A stretch of DNA of 10,510 bases from Solirubrobacteraceae bacterium (GCA_016462245.1 JAEMTR010000036.1:1-10510), one strand, 5' to 3'; positions 1 to 7,412 are shown, counted from the stretch's first letter. Translations and numbers: made by a program. Notes: generated from the sequence alone by a model not told the origin.

Positions 1-12
1 TGGAGTCCTTTG

Positions 13-2220
13 ATGACCCCCGTCCTTTACGCCCTCGGCCACTTCTGCACCAAGCACCGCTGGGTTGTAGTGATCGCATGGGTAGTAATCGCCGTCGGCC
101 TGCTGCTCGGCTCCAAAGCTCTCGGCTGGAATACCTCCAACAACCTGACGCTCAACGGCACAGGTAGCCAGGACGCAACCAATCTGCTCAACGATCGCTG
201 GCCCGATGCTGCTAACGGCTCTATTCCCGTGGTCCTCGGCGCCCCTGGCGGCAATCTGATCAGCGACTCGCAGTACACCGACGCGATCAACGAAACGGTC
301 TCCAACTACGAGAACGACTCGGGCGTGATATCAGTCGTCAGCCCGCTTGGCACGACAACGCAGTCTCAGTCGCTGAACAGCACGGACGGGCAGATCTCGG
401 TTATCAGCGTCACGATCAAGGACTCTCCCTCCGAACTGACGGTCGACGAAGGAAACGACCTCGTCAACCTCGCCGAGCCGGCGAAGAAGGCCGGGTTGAC
501 TGTCGGCGTCGGCGGCTACGTCGGCAACGCTGTCTCCAACCCGAACGTTGACTTCAGCGTGATCGTCGGGATCGTCGCCGCGATCATAATTCTGCTCTTC
601 ACGTTCGGCACGCTGGTCTCGATGGGGCTGCCGATGGTGACCGCGCTGGTAGGCCTAGTCGCCGGAATCTCCGGCGTCTACCTGCTTGGTCAGCTCGTTG
701 AGGTGCCAACGATTGGGCCGACGCTGGCGATCATGATCGGCCTCGGCGTGGGGATCGACTATGCGCTCTTCATGGTCAGCCGACACAGGCAGCACGTCGG
801 GCTAGGGCTCGACTACAAAGAGGCCGCCTCGCGAGCAACTGCGACGGCCGGTGGAGCTGTCGTATTCGCCGGTTCAACCGTGATTCTGGCGCTGCTCTGC
901 CTCGCCGTCGTGAAGGTTCCAATCCTCTCTGCGATGGGCTACTCGGCGGCCGTCGCGGTGCTTTTCGCGATGCTTTCGGCGCTGACGCTGATGCCAGCAC
1001 TGCTGGCGATCGCAGGCAAGGGCCTCGACCGCTTCGCGCTGCCATTCATATCGATTGAGAAGCAAGAGAAGACGGCTGAGTCGCCGGGCTGGATCGCTTG
1101 GGCGCAGTGGATCGTGCGCTTCCGCGTCCCAGCGCTAATCCTTTCGCTGATCGTTCTCGGCGCGCTCGCGTACCCGATCCATCAGCTCTACCTGGGCCAG
1201 CAGGACAACGGTTCGTTCCCGACTAACACTCAGGCAAGAATCTCATACGACCTTCTCGATGAAGGCTTCGGCGTTGGCGCCAACGCTGGCTTCCTGATCG
1301 CGATCGCGATCAACTCAACCGACACCAGCACCGTCCAGACTCAGCTCAGCGACCTGACGACGGCTCTGGCTGGAGCCTCCGGCGTGGCTTCGGCTTCGCC
1401 GGCATCTGTCGACTCCGACAGCAATGCAGCGACGATCAATGTCACGCCGACGACCGGACCCTCGTCGCAGTCAACCTCAACCCTCGTTACCGACCTGCGC
1501 GCGACGACGATTCCCGATGCCACAAAGGGCACGTCTCTGACGGCCTACGTTGGCGGGCAGACCGCGAGCTACGTTGACCTTGCAACCTTGATCGGTGATC
1601 GGCTGGTCTTGACGATCGTCGTCGTCGTGCTGCTCGGCTTCCTGCTGATGACGATGGCCTTCCGTGCGCTCGGACTGGCGTTGATCTCGTCTCTGATGAA
1701 CCTAATCACTGTCGCTGCCGCATTCGGTGTCACGACAGCGGTCTTTGAAGTCGGCCGCGGAACCTCGCTGATCGGGCTCGACGGCACAATTCCGGTCGTC
1801 AGTTACGTGCCGCTGATGATGTTCGCCGTCCTCTTTGGACTCTCGATGGACTACAACGTCTTCCTGATGAGCGCAGTACGAGAAAAGTGGCTTGAGAAGA
1901 AGGATCCGCAGGCCGCAATCGTTGAGGGATTGGCATCTACCGGCAAGATTGTCAGTGCAGCCGCGCTGATCATGACCGCCGTCTTCCTCGCCTTCGTGAT
2001 CAACGGCAACCCGATCGTCAAGCAGTTCGGCGTTGGGACGGCGGTTGCGATCATCATCTACGCAACGCTGGTGCGCTGCGTGCTGCTGCCGGCGACGATG
2101 AGCCTGTTCGGCAAGGCCACTTGGTACATGCCTCACTGGCTCGACCGGATCCTGCCGAACATCTCAATCGAAGGTGATCAGTACTTCGAGAATCTGGAAG
2201 CGAAAGGCGCCGCGAAGTAG
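13..2220 (+). CDS. MMPL/RND-family membrane exporter
   Basis: This is a large inner-membrane transporter of the MMPL branch of the RND superfamily, which uses the proton-motive force to export lipids, glycolipids or other hydrophobic compounds. With ATG at 13 it has 735 residues, a usual length for a compact MMPL protein. TM1 lies near residues 17-34 and is followed by a soluble extracytoplasmic loop to about 180. A block of five helices (about 182-331) follows, then TM7 near 372-390, a second soluble loop and a second block from about 531. Each half carries the family's proton-relay signature: GVGIDYALF (D249, Y250) and GLSMDYNVF (D613, Y614). ATG at 13 is preferred over TTG at 10 because GGAG at 2-5 is well spaced from it. 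A GAP-family gene follows 45 nt downstream on the same strand. The substrate cannot be read from the sequence. Confidence 0.93.
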   Translation: MTPVLYALGHFCTKHRWVVVIAWVVIAVGLLLGSKALGWNTSNNLTLNGTGSQDATNLLNDRWPDAANGSIPVVLGAPGGNLISDSQYTDAINETVSNYENDSGVISVVSPLGTTTQSQSLNSTDGQISVISVTIKDSPSELTVDEGNDLVNLAEPAKKAGLTVGVGGYVGNAVSNPNVDFSVIVGIVAAIIILLFTFGTLVSMGLPMVTALVGLVAGISGVYLLGQLVEVPTIGPTLAIMIGLGVGIDYALFMVSRHRQHVGLGLDYKEAASRATATAGGAVVFAGSTVILALLCLAVVKVPILSAMGYSAAVAVLFAMLSALTLMPALLAIAGKGLDRFALPFISIEKQEKTAESPGWIAWAQWIVRFRVPALILSLIVLGALAYPIHQLYLGQQDNGSFPTNTQARISYDLLDEGFGVGANAGFLIAIAINSTDTSTVQTQLSDLTTALAGASGVASASPASVDSDSNAATINVTPTTGPSSQSTSTLVTDLRATTIPDATKGTSLTAYVGGQTASYVDLATLIGDRLVLTIVVVVLLGFLLMTMAFRALGLALISSLMNLITVAAAFGVTTAVFEVGRGTSLIGLDGTIPVVSYVPLMMFAVLFGLSMDYNVFLMSAVREKWLEKKDPQAAIVEGLASTGKIVSAAALIMTAVFLAFVINGNPIVKQFGVGTAVAIIIYATLVRCVLLPATMSLFGKATWYMPHWLDRILPNISIEGDQYFENLEAKGAAK

Positions 2221-2265
2221 CGGTCCACCGGCGCCGCGACGTGCGGTGCGAGATGATCTAAGGCC

Positions 2266-2985
2266 ATGCTCCAGGTTATCTTTTACGCCGTCGGTTCGGC
2301 ATTCTTCCCGGCGCTGCTGGCCGGCGTATCGGTAATTCTTACGCGCGAGCGCCCGGCTGCGCTGCTGCTGGCCTTCTACATCGGCGGCATGGCCGTCAGC
2401 ATGGTCGTCGGTTTGGTCCTGCTCTCAATTGCTGCCAGCGACGCCAACTTCGGCTCATCGAGCAACAAAACCGACCCCGTCTTTGAGATTGGCGCGGCGC
2501 TTCTCGCCTTCGCGCTCGCTTGGCTAACCGGAAGCACGCGCGGCCGCGCGACGATCGACGACTGGCGCGGCAAGCGCAAGAGCCGCAAGGAAGCTAAGGA
2601 GGTCAAGAAGCACGGCGAGGTTCAGGAGGCGAAGGATCCGTGGACCGTTCGTGTGCTCGACCGCGGCTCCGTCCTGCTGGCACTAATCGCTGGCATGATC
2701 CTCGCCCTGCCGGGGCCGTTCTACCTCTTAGCGCTGGCCCACATCGCCGAGGAGAAGTACTCCACGACCGAGGCGATCATCCTCGTTCTCGTTTTCAACC
2801 TGATCATGTTCGTACTCGCTGAGGTGCCACTGATCGGCTACTGGCTGAGCCCCGAGAAAACCCAAGAGCGAGTTGAGCGATTCTCTGCTTGGCTTGAGAG
2901 CAACGGTCTGCGGATCATCTCGATCTTTGCCGTGCTCTGGGGCCTGAGTTCGCTCTCCAAGGGCGTCAAGGACCTACTCGGCTAG
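2266..2985 (+). CDS. GAP (Sap)-family polytopic membrane protein
   Basis: A 239-residue integral membrane protein resembling the GAP / sulfolipid-1-addressing protein family. About three hydrophobic helices lie in residues 5-90. They are followed by a strongly charged cytoplasmic-looking linker (about 100-127, rich in Lys, Arg and Glu) and three more helices (about 135-158, 168-194 and 213-230). The segment LPGPFYLLAL at 148-157 is the most family-like stretch. In mycobacteria, members of this family assist MmpL proteins in glycopeptidolipid or sulfolipid transport. Here the gene lies 45 nt after an MMPL exporter on the same strand, so an accessory role in that exporter's pathway is a reasonable inference. 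ATG at 2266 has only a weak upstream AAGG. A LysE-like exporter is the alternative reading. It ends 15 nt from a convergent gene, with no obvious terminator hairpin between them. Confidence 0.75.
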   Translation: MLQVIFYAVGSAFFPALLAGVSVILTRERPAALLLAFYIGGMAVSMVVGLVLLSIAASDANFGSSSNKTDPVFEIGAALLAFALAWLTGSTRGRATIDDWRGKRKSRKEAKEVKKHGEVQEAKDPWTVRVLDRGSVLLALIAGMILALPGPFYLLALAHIAEEKYSTTEAIILVLVFNLIMFVLAEVPLIGYWLSPEKTQERVERFSAWLESNGLRIISIFAVLWGLSSLSKGVKDLLG

Positions 2986-3000
2986 CTAGAGCGGGGCCGC

Positions 3001-3312
3001 TTACGGCAGATCGCTCTCACGCGGTCGGTCGGCGGGAGGGGGTTCTAGCTCGTCGCGATTTGGGTGACCAGCGATCAGCGGCATAACCTTGTCGAGCAAC
3101 TTGCGAAGCCAGTGAAACTCGAGTGAGAGGATCGCCAGCCCAGCCACGATAATTCCGACGCCAGGGCCGGGCAATGGAATCAGGATCACGCCTAGCGGCA
3201 GCAGGGCGATCCCAACGACGACACCAACCGTCCGCAGCCAGAAACTGCGCTCCTTGTGAGCGTCCTGTTGCGCCTGCAGGCGGAGGTGAAACTCTCTGAT
3301 CTTTTCTTTCAT
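3001..3312 (-). CDS. Small PGPGW-family transmembrane protein
   Basis: A 103-residue protein of the PGPGW-type putative transmembrane family, whose biochemical function is not established. It has a charged amphipathic N-terminus (1-22), one helix at about 25-45, the signature PLPGPGVG at 46-53, and a second helix at about 50-66. A cytoplasmic-looking tail rich in Pro, Asp and Glu follows. In the family the glycine-proline turn is usually followed by Trp or another hydrophobic residue; here it is Val. The ATG at 3312 has no clear Shine-Dalgarno sequence, but no better in-frame start is available. It is convergent with the GAP-family gene and lies 94 nt downstream of tRNA-Ile on the same strand. 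Its role is unknown. Confidence 0.8.
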   Translation of the reverse strand: MKEKIREFHLRLQAQQDAHKERSFWLRTVGVVVGIALLPLGVILIPLPGPGVGIIVAGLAILSLEFHWLRKLLDKVMPLIAGHPNRDELEPPPADRPRESDLP

Positions 3313-3406
3313 CGCGTGCGTCTAATTACCCTACCGAGTGCTTCCGCTCACGATCCGGGCTAGGTCCCCTGAGAGCCGCTGGCTTTGCTGCCGGCGACAA
3401 ACAGAG

Positions 3407-3480
3407 TGGGCGATCCAGGATTCGAACCTGGGACCTCGTCCTTATCAGAGACGCGCTCTAACCAACTGAGCTAATCGCCC
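3407..3480 (-). tRNA. tRNA-Ile (anticodon GAT)
   Basis: The minus strand folds as a complete 74-nt tRNA. The acceptor stem GGGCGAT pairs perfectly with ATCGCCC, followed by discriminator A at 3407. The D stem is GCTC/GAGC. The anticodon stem CGTCT/GGACG (one T-G wobble) closes the loop CTGATAA, which puts the anticodon GAT at 3446-3444. The T stem CCAGG/CCTGG closes the loop TTCGAAT. GAT decodes the isoleucine codons ATC and ATT. The 3' CCA is not encoded, so it must be added after transcription. The gene starts 41 nt after the parB stop codon on the same strand. Confidence 0.97.
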
Positions 3481-3521
3481 GCAGGTTGGGCAGGATAGCG
3501 AGGCCCGTCAAGCTCATGCGC

Positions 3522-4412
3522 TCAGGGCAGGCGCCGAGCTGAGATCAAGCCGGCGACTAGGTCAGCGTCGGCGACGTCGGCGATCGTCAGCTCCGCCTTG
3601 TAGCCGGTACCACGCGGACGAACCTTGACCTCACGCCCAAAAGCTTCGCCGAGCGTCCGTGCAATCTGCTCGCAGGCGTCTACTTGGTCGGGGTGGATCT
3701 GCTCCGTCCCGCGCTTTCCTGCCTTTGCTCTTTTGCCACCACCGGCCGCGTTTGCCTTGCGAGCGCGATCTTCAAGCACGCGAACCGACCATCCACCCTC
3801 TTTTGCTGATCGCGCTAGCCGCTTGCGGTCGGAGTTATCGTCGGCGAGCAGTAGCGCTCGACCGTGACCTTCGCTCAGCGAGCCCTGCTCAAGCATTTCC
3901 AGTACCGAATCGGGGAGATCGAGGATCCGCAACAGGTTTGAGATCGCCGAGCGGCTGCGGCCGACGCGGCGGCCGACTGCCTTCTTCGTCATCCCAAGCT
4001 CTTCGACGAGCGCCGCAACGGCGCGAGCCTCTTCGACCGGGTTGAGGTCGGCGCGGGCCATATTTTCAACGATCGCGGCCTCTAGAGCCTCTGTGTCGTC
4101 GCGCTGCTCGACGATCGCGGGGATCTGCTCGAGCCCGGCGATCTGGGCGGCACGCCAGCGCCGCTCTCCGGCTACCAGCTCGTAGCTACCGCCCGGAAGC
4201 GGGCGAACGAGCACAGGTTGCAGCACGCCCTGATCGGCGAGTGAATCGGCGAGCGCCACCAGCGCCTCCTGATCGAAGCGCCGACGCGGCTGGTTCGGGT
4301 TCGGGGCGATCAGCTCGACGTTGATATCGCGCAGCTCGGCTGCCGGCTGCCCGTCCTCAGGGCGAAGTTCGAGGATCGCGGCAAGGCCACGTCCAATTCC
4401 AGTATCAGCCAC
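3522..4412 (-). CDS. parB: Chromosome-partitioning protein ParB (Spo0J-like)
   Basis: ParB is a CTP-dependent DNA clamp that loads at parS sites and directs origin segregation with ParA. The 296-residue protein has the N-terminal GIGRGL segment (5-10), typical of the ParA-stimulating tail. The ParB/Srx nucleotide-binding domain spans roughly 30-130, with the CTP-binding GERRW motif at 82-86 and the ENMAR box at 116-120. A helix-turn-helix for parS recognition lies at about 136-165 (GMTKKAVGRRVGRSRSAISN). A basic Gly/Ala/Lys linker at 221-235 is followed by a C-terminal dimerisation domain (240-296). It starts with GTG, supported by a strong AGGAGGT upstream, and overlaps the parA stop by 8 nt, implying translational coupling. 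A candidate parS lies about 1.6 kb away at 5985-6000. Confidence 0.96.
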   Translation of the reverse strand: MADTGIGRGLAAILELRPEDGQPAAELRDINVELIAPNPNQPRRRFDQEALVALADSLADQGVLQPVLVRPLPGGSYELVAGERRWRAAQIAGLEQIPAIVEQRDDTEALEAAIVENMARADLNPVEEARAVAALVEELGMTKKAVGRRVGRSRSAISNLLRILDLPDSVLEMLEQGSLSEGHGRALLLADDNSDRKRLARSAKEGGWSVRVLEDRARKANAAGGGKRAKAGKRGTEQIHPDQVDACEQIARTLGEAFGREVKVRPRGTGYKAELTIADVADADLVAGLISARRLP

Positions 4413-5163
4413 GGGTTGCTACCTCCTGGGCGAGTGCGAAATAGGCCTCGGCCCCCGCACAGTGCGGATCGTGATGGATTACAGGGCGCCCATAACTGGG
4501 TGCCTCGCTGACGCGCACATTGCGCGGAATGACAGTTTCAAAGACGAGGTCCGGGAAGTGCTCGCGGACTTCGCGCTCGACGTCGCGCGAGAGCCGCGTG
4601 CGGCCGTCGTGCATCGTCAGCAGCATTCCAGCAACGACAAGGCGCGGGTTGAGCTCGCGCTGTACGAGGCTCAGCGTGTCAAGCAAGCCAGCTAGCCCTT
4701 CGAGTGCGAAGTACTCAGTCTGCACTGGGACGATCACTCGGTCGGCGGCAACGAGAGCGTTGATCGTCAGCGGGCCAAGCGACGGAGGGCAGTCAATGAT
4801 CAGGTAGCTAGCTTGATCTCGCAGCGGCTCAATCGCATCGCGCAGGCGCGCCTCGGAGCCGGTCTCGCGCGGCAGTTCGACGTTTGCTGCCGCCAGATCG
4901 GGGTGCGAGGCGAGCAGGCGCAGATTCTCGACTTCAGTCGGCAGTAGCGCGTCGATCGCGGCAACGCGACCGGCGAGGACGTCGTAGAGGTTCGGCGTTG
5001 AGAGTTTCGGCGCTCCAAGACCGACAGTTGCGTTGGCCTGGGCGTCGGCATCGATCAGAATCGTCGAGAAACCAGCCTCAGCGACGCAGGCCGCGACGTT
5101 TACGGCGGTAGTCGTCTTGCCGACGCCGCCCTTCTGGTTCGCGATTGCGTAGATAGTTCCCAT
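4405..5163 (-). CDS. parA: Chromosome-partitioning ATPase ParA (Soj-like)
   Basis: A deviant-Walker ATPase that binds DNA non-specifically as an ATP dimer and moves ParB-parS complexes apart. All diagnostic motifs are visible in the 252 residues: the deviant Walker A box KGGVGKTT at 11-18 with the signature lysine K11, the A' motif DADAQANAT at 38-46, Walker B LIIDCPP at 121-127, and the conserved SEAPSYG at 219-225. The length matches chromosomal Soj/ParA proteins without the N-terminal DNA-binding extension found in some plasmid ParAs. It starts with ATG at 5163, though the upstream sequence shows no strong Shine-Dalgarno. It lies 86 nt after rsmG, and that gap holds an inverted repeat. Its stop TGA lies inside the parB start region. 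Confidence 0.97.
   Translation of the reverse strand: MGTIYAIANQKGGVGKTTTAVNVAACVAEAGFSTILIDADAQANATVGLGAPKLSTPNLYDVLAGRVAAIDALLPTEVENLRLLASHPDLAAANVELPRETGSEARLRDAIEPLRDQASYLIIDCPPSLGPLTINALVAADRVIVPVQTEYFALEGLAGLLDTLSLVQRELNPRLVVAGMLLTMHDGRTRLSRDVEREVREHFPDLVFETVIPRNVRVSEAPSYGRPVIHHDPHCAGAEAYFALAQEVATRG
4421..4427 (-). promoter_or_regulatory. Strong ribosome binding site for parB
   Basis: On the minus strand this reads AGGAGGT, a near-perfect Shine-Dalgarno sequence, 8 nt before the GTG at 4412. It lies inside the 3' end of parA and fixes the parB start. It is stronger than the signals in front of most other genes in the cluster. Confidence 0.8.
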
Positions 5164-5215
5164 CTGAGCCCAAGTTACCGGGCCTATCGGTCGGCAAAGA
5201 GTGGGGGCCCTGAGA

Positions 5216-5239
5216 GGTTAGTTCGCCCCCGAACTAGCC
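5216..5239. repeat. Inverted repeat between rsmG and parA
   Basis: TAGTTCG at 5219-5225 and CGAACTA at 5230-5236 are perfect reverse complements around the loop CCCC (GGGG on the minus strand). The arms extend by GG/CC at 5216-5217 and 5238-5239 across one T-G position. It lies 10 nt beyond the rsmG stop and about 50 nt before the parA start. No T-tract follows on either strand, so it is not a textbook intrinsic terminator. It could be an RNA hairpin that stabilises or attenuates the rsmG-parA transcript, or an operator. Confidence 0.5.
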
Positions 5240-5249
5240 CTGCTCAGCG

Positions 5250-5969
5250 CTATTTTGAGGCTAGTGGACGCTTCTTCGCGATCCCCGGGCGGCGCGGGTA
5301 ACGATCGGGCGTCGCGGCGAGCTTTTCGCTGACGATCAGCTGCCGTCGATCGGCGCCGCGAACCAAGTCATCCGCGACCTCGACCGCTAGCGGTGAACTC
5401 ATCTGCAGCTCCTGGGCCGCGAAAGCAGCGTCGCCAAGCTCGTCTTCGCCGAGGCTCCCCTTCCAGGCGACGAGCGAACCGCCGACGCGCAGTAATGGCG
5501 CTGCGTACTCGAGCAGGATCGAAGTTGAGGCCAACGCGCGCGAGGTCACGACGTCCTGCTCGCGCGCTTCAAGCGCCCACAACTCAGCCCTTTCGGCAAC
5601 AACGGCAACATTGTCGAGCGTCATCGCCTCGGCTGTCTCGCGCAGGAAGTCGGCTTTGCGGGCTGCGCTCTCAACCAGTGTTAGCTGCGCATCGGGGAGC
5701 GCGATCGCCAAGACGAGGCCAGGAAAGCCGCCGCCGGAGCCGAGATCGGCAATCGTCGTCGCGGCGCGAATTTGGCAAAGCTCGAGGCCAGCCAACGAAT
5801 CGGCGATGTGCAGCTCGACCGCCGCGGCTGGGTCGCGAACGTTGGTCAGCGAGCTCGGGCCGGTGATGACGAACTTCAGCAGTGCGTTTAGCTTTTCGGC
5901 GCTGCGTGGCGGCAGCTCAAAGCGATCGGTTAGTTCGCGGCAGCGCTCGGCAACGGTCACAGCAGTCAA
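5250..5969 (-). CDS. rsmG: 16S rRNA (guanine-N7)-methyltransferase RsmG (GidB)
   Basis: RsmG methylates N7 of a conserved guanine in the 530 loop of 16S rRNA (G527 in E. coli numbering), using SAM, in the cytoplasm. The 239-residue protein has a divergent helical N-terminus followed by a Rossmann fold. The glycine-rich SAM loop is DLGSGGGFPG at 75-84, acidic residue E100 ends strand 2 (LTLVE), and the motif DVVTSRAL at 139-146 lies near the active site. The C-terminal PRRPG at 225-229 is typical of the family. The first part lacks the WN...NLT motif of proteobacterial RsmG but keeps LTNVRDP (41-47) and HIADS (54-58). The start is TTG at 5969 without a clear Shine-Dalgarno; in-frame GTG at 5960 is the alternative. 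A stop codon lies in frame upstream, so no ATG start is possible. Confidence 0.94.
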   Translation of the reverse strand: MTAVTVAERCRELTDRFELPPRSAEKLNALLKFVITGPSSLTNVRDPAAAVELHIADSLAGLELCQIRAATTIADLGSGGGFPGLVLAIALPDAQLTLVESAARKADFLRETAEAMTLDNVAVVAERAELWALEAREQDVVTSRALASTSILLEYAAPLLRVGGSLVAWKGSLGEDELGDAAFAAQELQMSSPLAVEVADDLVRGADRRQLIVSEKLAATPDRYPRRPGIAKKRPLASK

Positions 5970-5981
5970 GCTAGCGCTAGC
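5970..5981. repeat. 12-bp perfect palindrome upstream of rsmG
   Basis: GCTAGCGCTAGC is self-complementary over all 12 bases. It directly abuts the TTG start of rsmG at 5969 and lies 3 nt from the candidate parS. It occupies the place where a ribosome binding site would be expected. It could be an operator or just a chance repeat of the GCTAGC hexamer. Confidence 0.4.
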
Positions 5982-5984
5982 GAG

Positions 5985-6000
5985 CGTTTCACGTGGAACG
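5985..6000. promoter_or_regulatory. Candidate parS (ParB-binding site)
   Basis: The sequence CGTTTCACGTGGAACG carries the 14-bp core GTTTCACGTGGAAC, one base from the GTTTCACGTGAAAC palindrome used by chromosomal ParB proteins. The outer C/G pair replaces the usual T/A of the 16-bp consensus but keeps the dyad symmetry. It sits in the 46-bp gap between khpB and rsmG, close to parAB and about 3.8 kb from oriC, which is where chromosomal parS sites are expected. I saw no other match of this quality in the window. Confidence 0.85.
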
Positions 6001-6015
6001 CACTAGCCGGTTGAG

Positions 6016-6486
6016 CTAAGGAATTACTGGCGTAATCACGAGGTAGCGACGTGGTTCGTCGCCCTCGCTGTGCGTGTCAACGTCTTCGCGGTCACGTAGA
6101 TGCTGGTGAACGATGCGGCGCTCGGCGGCATTCATTGCCGGCAGATCGACCGGGCTCTCGTCGCTCAGTGCCCTCTCAGCGGCCTCCTCGGCCTGCTGCT
6201 CGAGCTGTTCACGGCGCTGCTCGCGGTAACCGGCGGCGTCGATCTCAACGCGGATCCGCTCGCCATCGGCGGCGTCGCGCTGGATGATCCTCGTCGCAAG
6301 ATGCTGTACGGCGTCGATCGTCTGGCCATGCTTACCGATGAACAGTCCTAGGTCATCACCCTCCAGCGTCCCGGTGACTGCATCGTCGTTGATTACGACC
6401 TCAATTTCGGCGTCTAGGTCGAGCGCGTCAACGATCTGCTCGAGCAATTCAAGCGTCCGCTCTTGTGCCTCTTCAGGTGTAGCCAT
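6016..6486 (-). CDS. khpB: KH-R3H RNA-binding protein KhpB (Jag/SpoIIIJ-associated)
   Basis: A cytoplasmic RNA-binding protein, called Jag in Bacillus and KhpB (EloR) in streptococci, where it affects cell elongation and division. The 156 residues hold a KH domain at about 25-85 with the RNA-binding loop GKHG at 51-54. A charged Gln/Glu/Arg-rich helix (86-108) follows, then an R3H domain at about 112-155 with the signature R123-x3-H127 in NAAERRIVHQHL. The N-terminal Jag_N domain of Firmicutes is absent, as in actinobacterial versions. The start ATG at 6486 shares one base with the yidC stop (TAATG). GAGGAG (6495-6490 on the minus strand) lies just upstream, so translation is probably coupled to yidC. 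The yidC-khpB pairing is conserved in many bacteria. Confidence 0.93.
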   Translation of the reverse strand: MATPEEAQERTLELLEQIVDALDLDAEIEVVINDDAVTGTLEGDDLGLFIGKHGQTIDAVQHLATRIIQRDAADGERIRVEIDAAGYREQRREQLEQQAEEAAERALSDESPVDLPAMNAAERRIVHQHLRDREDVDTHSEGDEPRRYLVITPVIP

Positions 6487-7406
6487 TAGCTCCTCTTTCC
6501 GGAACGCTTCTTTTTCTTCTTTGCCGCCGGTGGGGGCGCGCTTATCTTGCCCCCGCTTGAGCCGCCGCCTGCCGTAGCGACAGCAGCCGCAGGCGCAGGC
6601 GCACTCGGGAGCCCGTCGGGGTTACCACCCAACCAGGGCGGCAACTGACCGGTTGCGCGTTTTAAGAAGTACTGCTGGCCGACGGTCCAGAAGTTAGTCG
6701 TGATCCAGTAGACCATCAAGCCGGCCGGGAAGCCCTTGATGAAGAAAACGAAAACGAACGGCAGCGCGATCATGATGATCTTCTGGTTGCGGTCCGAGGT
6801 GACCGACATCAAAAGACTCGAGAGCAGCTGCGAGACGACGTAAAGAACGAGCAGCAGGATCAGCACCCAGCCGAGCGCCGGAGCAGTCAAATCGGGTATG
6901 AAAAGAAACTCAGCCGAGCCGGGGATGACCTCCTGACAAAAAGTAGTGTCAAGACCGGTCGGCGGCGTCGCTTTCTGACCCGCCGCCAGAATTGCGCTCT
7001 CCGGGCCGCAGATGTCGACCTTCAGCGGAGCACGGAGCATGTAGAAGAGGCTGATGAAGACCGGAATCTGGGCAATCAGTGGAAGGCAAGAGCCGAACGG
7101 ATTGACCTTGTTTTCCTGGTAGAACGTCATCATCTCTTGATTGAGACGCTGCTTGTCGCCCTTGTATTTCGCCTGTAGCTCCTTGATCTGCGGCGATAGC
7201 GTCTGCAGCGCCTGCATCGAGCGGAACTGCTTAATCGTCAAGGGCAGCAGAACAATTCGAACGACAACCGTTAGCGCGATGATCGCCATCCCCCAACCGA
7301 GACCAACGCTGTCATGGAAAAAGATCAGGATCGCCTGAAAGACCGTGATCAGTGGTGAGAGAATCGACTCGAAGGTGTCTTCTATTCCGGCTGTAATGAA
7401 CGGCAT
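6486..7406 (-). CDS. yidC: Membrane protein insertase YidC/Oxa1
   Basis: YidC inserts and folds membrane proteins, alone or with the Sec translocon. The 306-residue protein has the Gram-positive-type core. An N-terminal hydrophobic segment precedes AIIALTVVVRIVLLPLT (41-57), whose R50 matches the conserved arginine of the hydrophilic substrate groove. A cytoplasmic coiled hairpin lies at about 58-100, followed by the conserved NPFGSCLPLIAQIPVFISLF region (102-121) and later helices at about 178-200, 210-223 and 228-245. There is no lipobox cysteine or long periplasmic domain. The Ala/Gly/Pro-rich tail ends in a lysine/arginine cluster (296-306) that may contact ribosomes. The gene starts 6 nt after yidD with little Shine-Dalgarno signal, which suggests coupling, and its stop overlaps khpB. 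Confidence 0.96.
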   Translation of the reverse strand: MPFITAGIEDTFESILSPLITVFQAILIFFHDSVGLGWGMAIIALTVVVRIVLLPLTIKQFRSMQALQTLSPQIKELQAKYKGDKQRLNQEMMTFYQENKVNPFGSCLPLIAQIPVFISLFYMLRAPLKVDICGPESAILAAGQKATPPTGLDTTFCQEVIPGSAEFLFIPDLTAPALGWVLILLLVLYVVSQLLSSLLMSVTSDRNQKIIMIALPFVFVFFIKGFPAGLMVYWITTNFWTVGQQYFLKRATGQLPPWLGGNPDGLPSAPAPAAAVATAGGGSSGGKISAPPPAAKKKKKRSGKRS

Positions 7407-7412
7407 CAGTGG

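Noticed and set aside
2986..3000. Bidirectional terminator between the convergent GAP and PGPGW genes
   Set aside because: The 15-nt gap has no adequate stem and no T-run.
3370..3400. Hairpin downstream of tRNA-Ile as a terminator
   Set aside because: The possible arms pair only over four bases before an internal loop, and no T-tract follows.
3407..3480. tRNA-Ile as an integration (att) site
   Set aside because: No duplicate of the tRNA 3' end, integrase or mobile gene is visible nearby; the neighbours are ordinary core genes.
3659..4045. 128-codon plus-strand open frame opposite parB
   Set aside because: Arg/Ser/Pro-rich composition typical of an antisense shadow; parB on the other strand has every expected motif.
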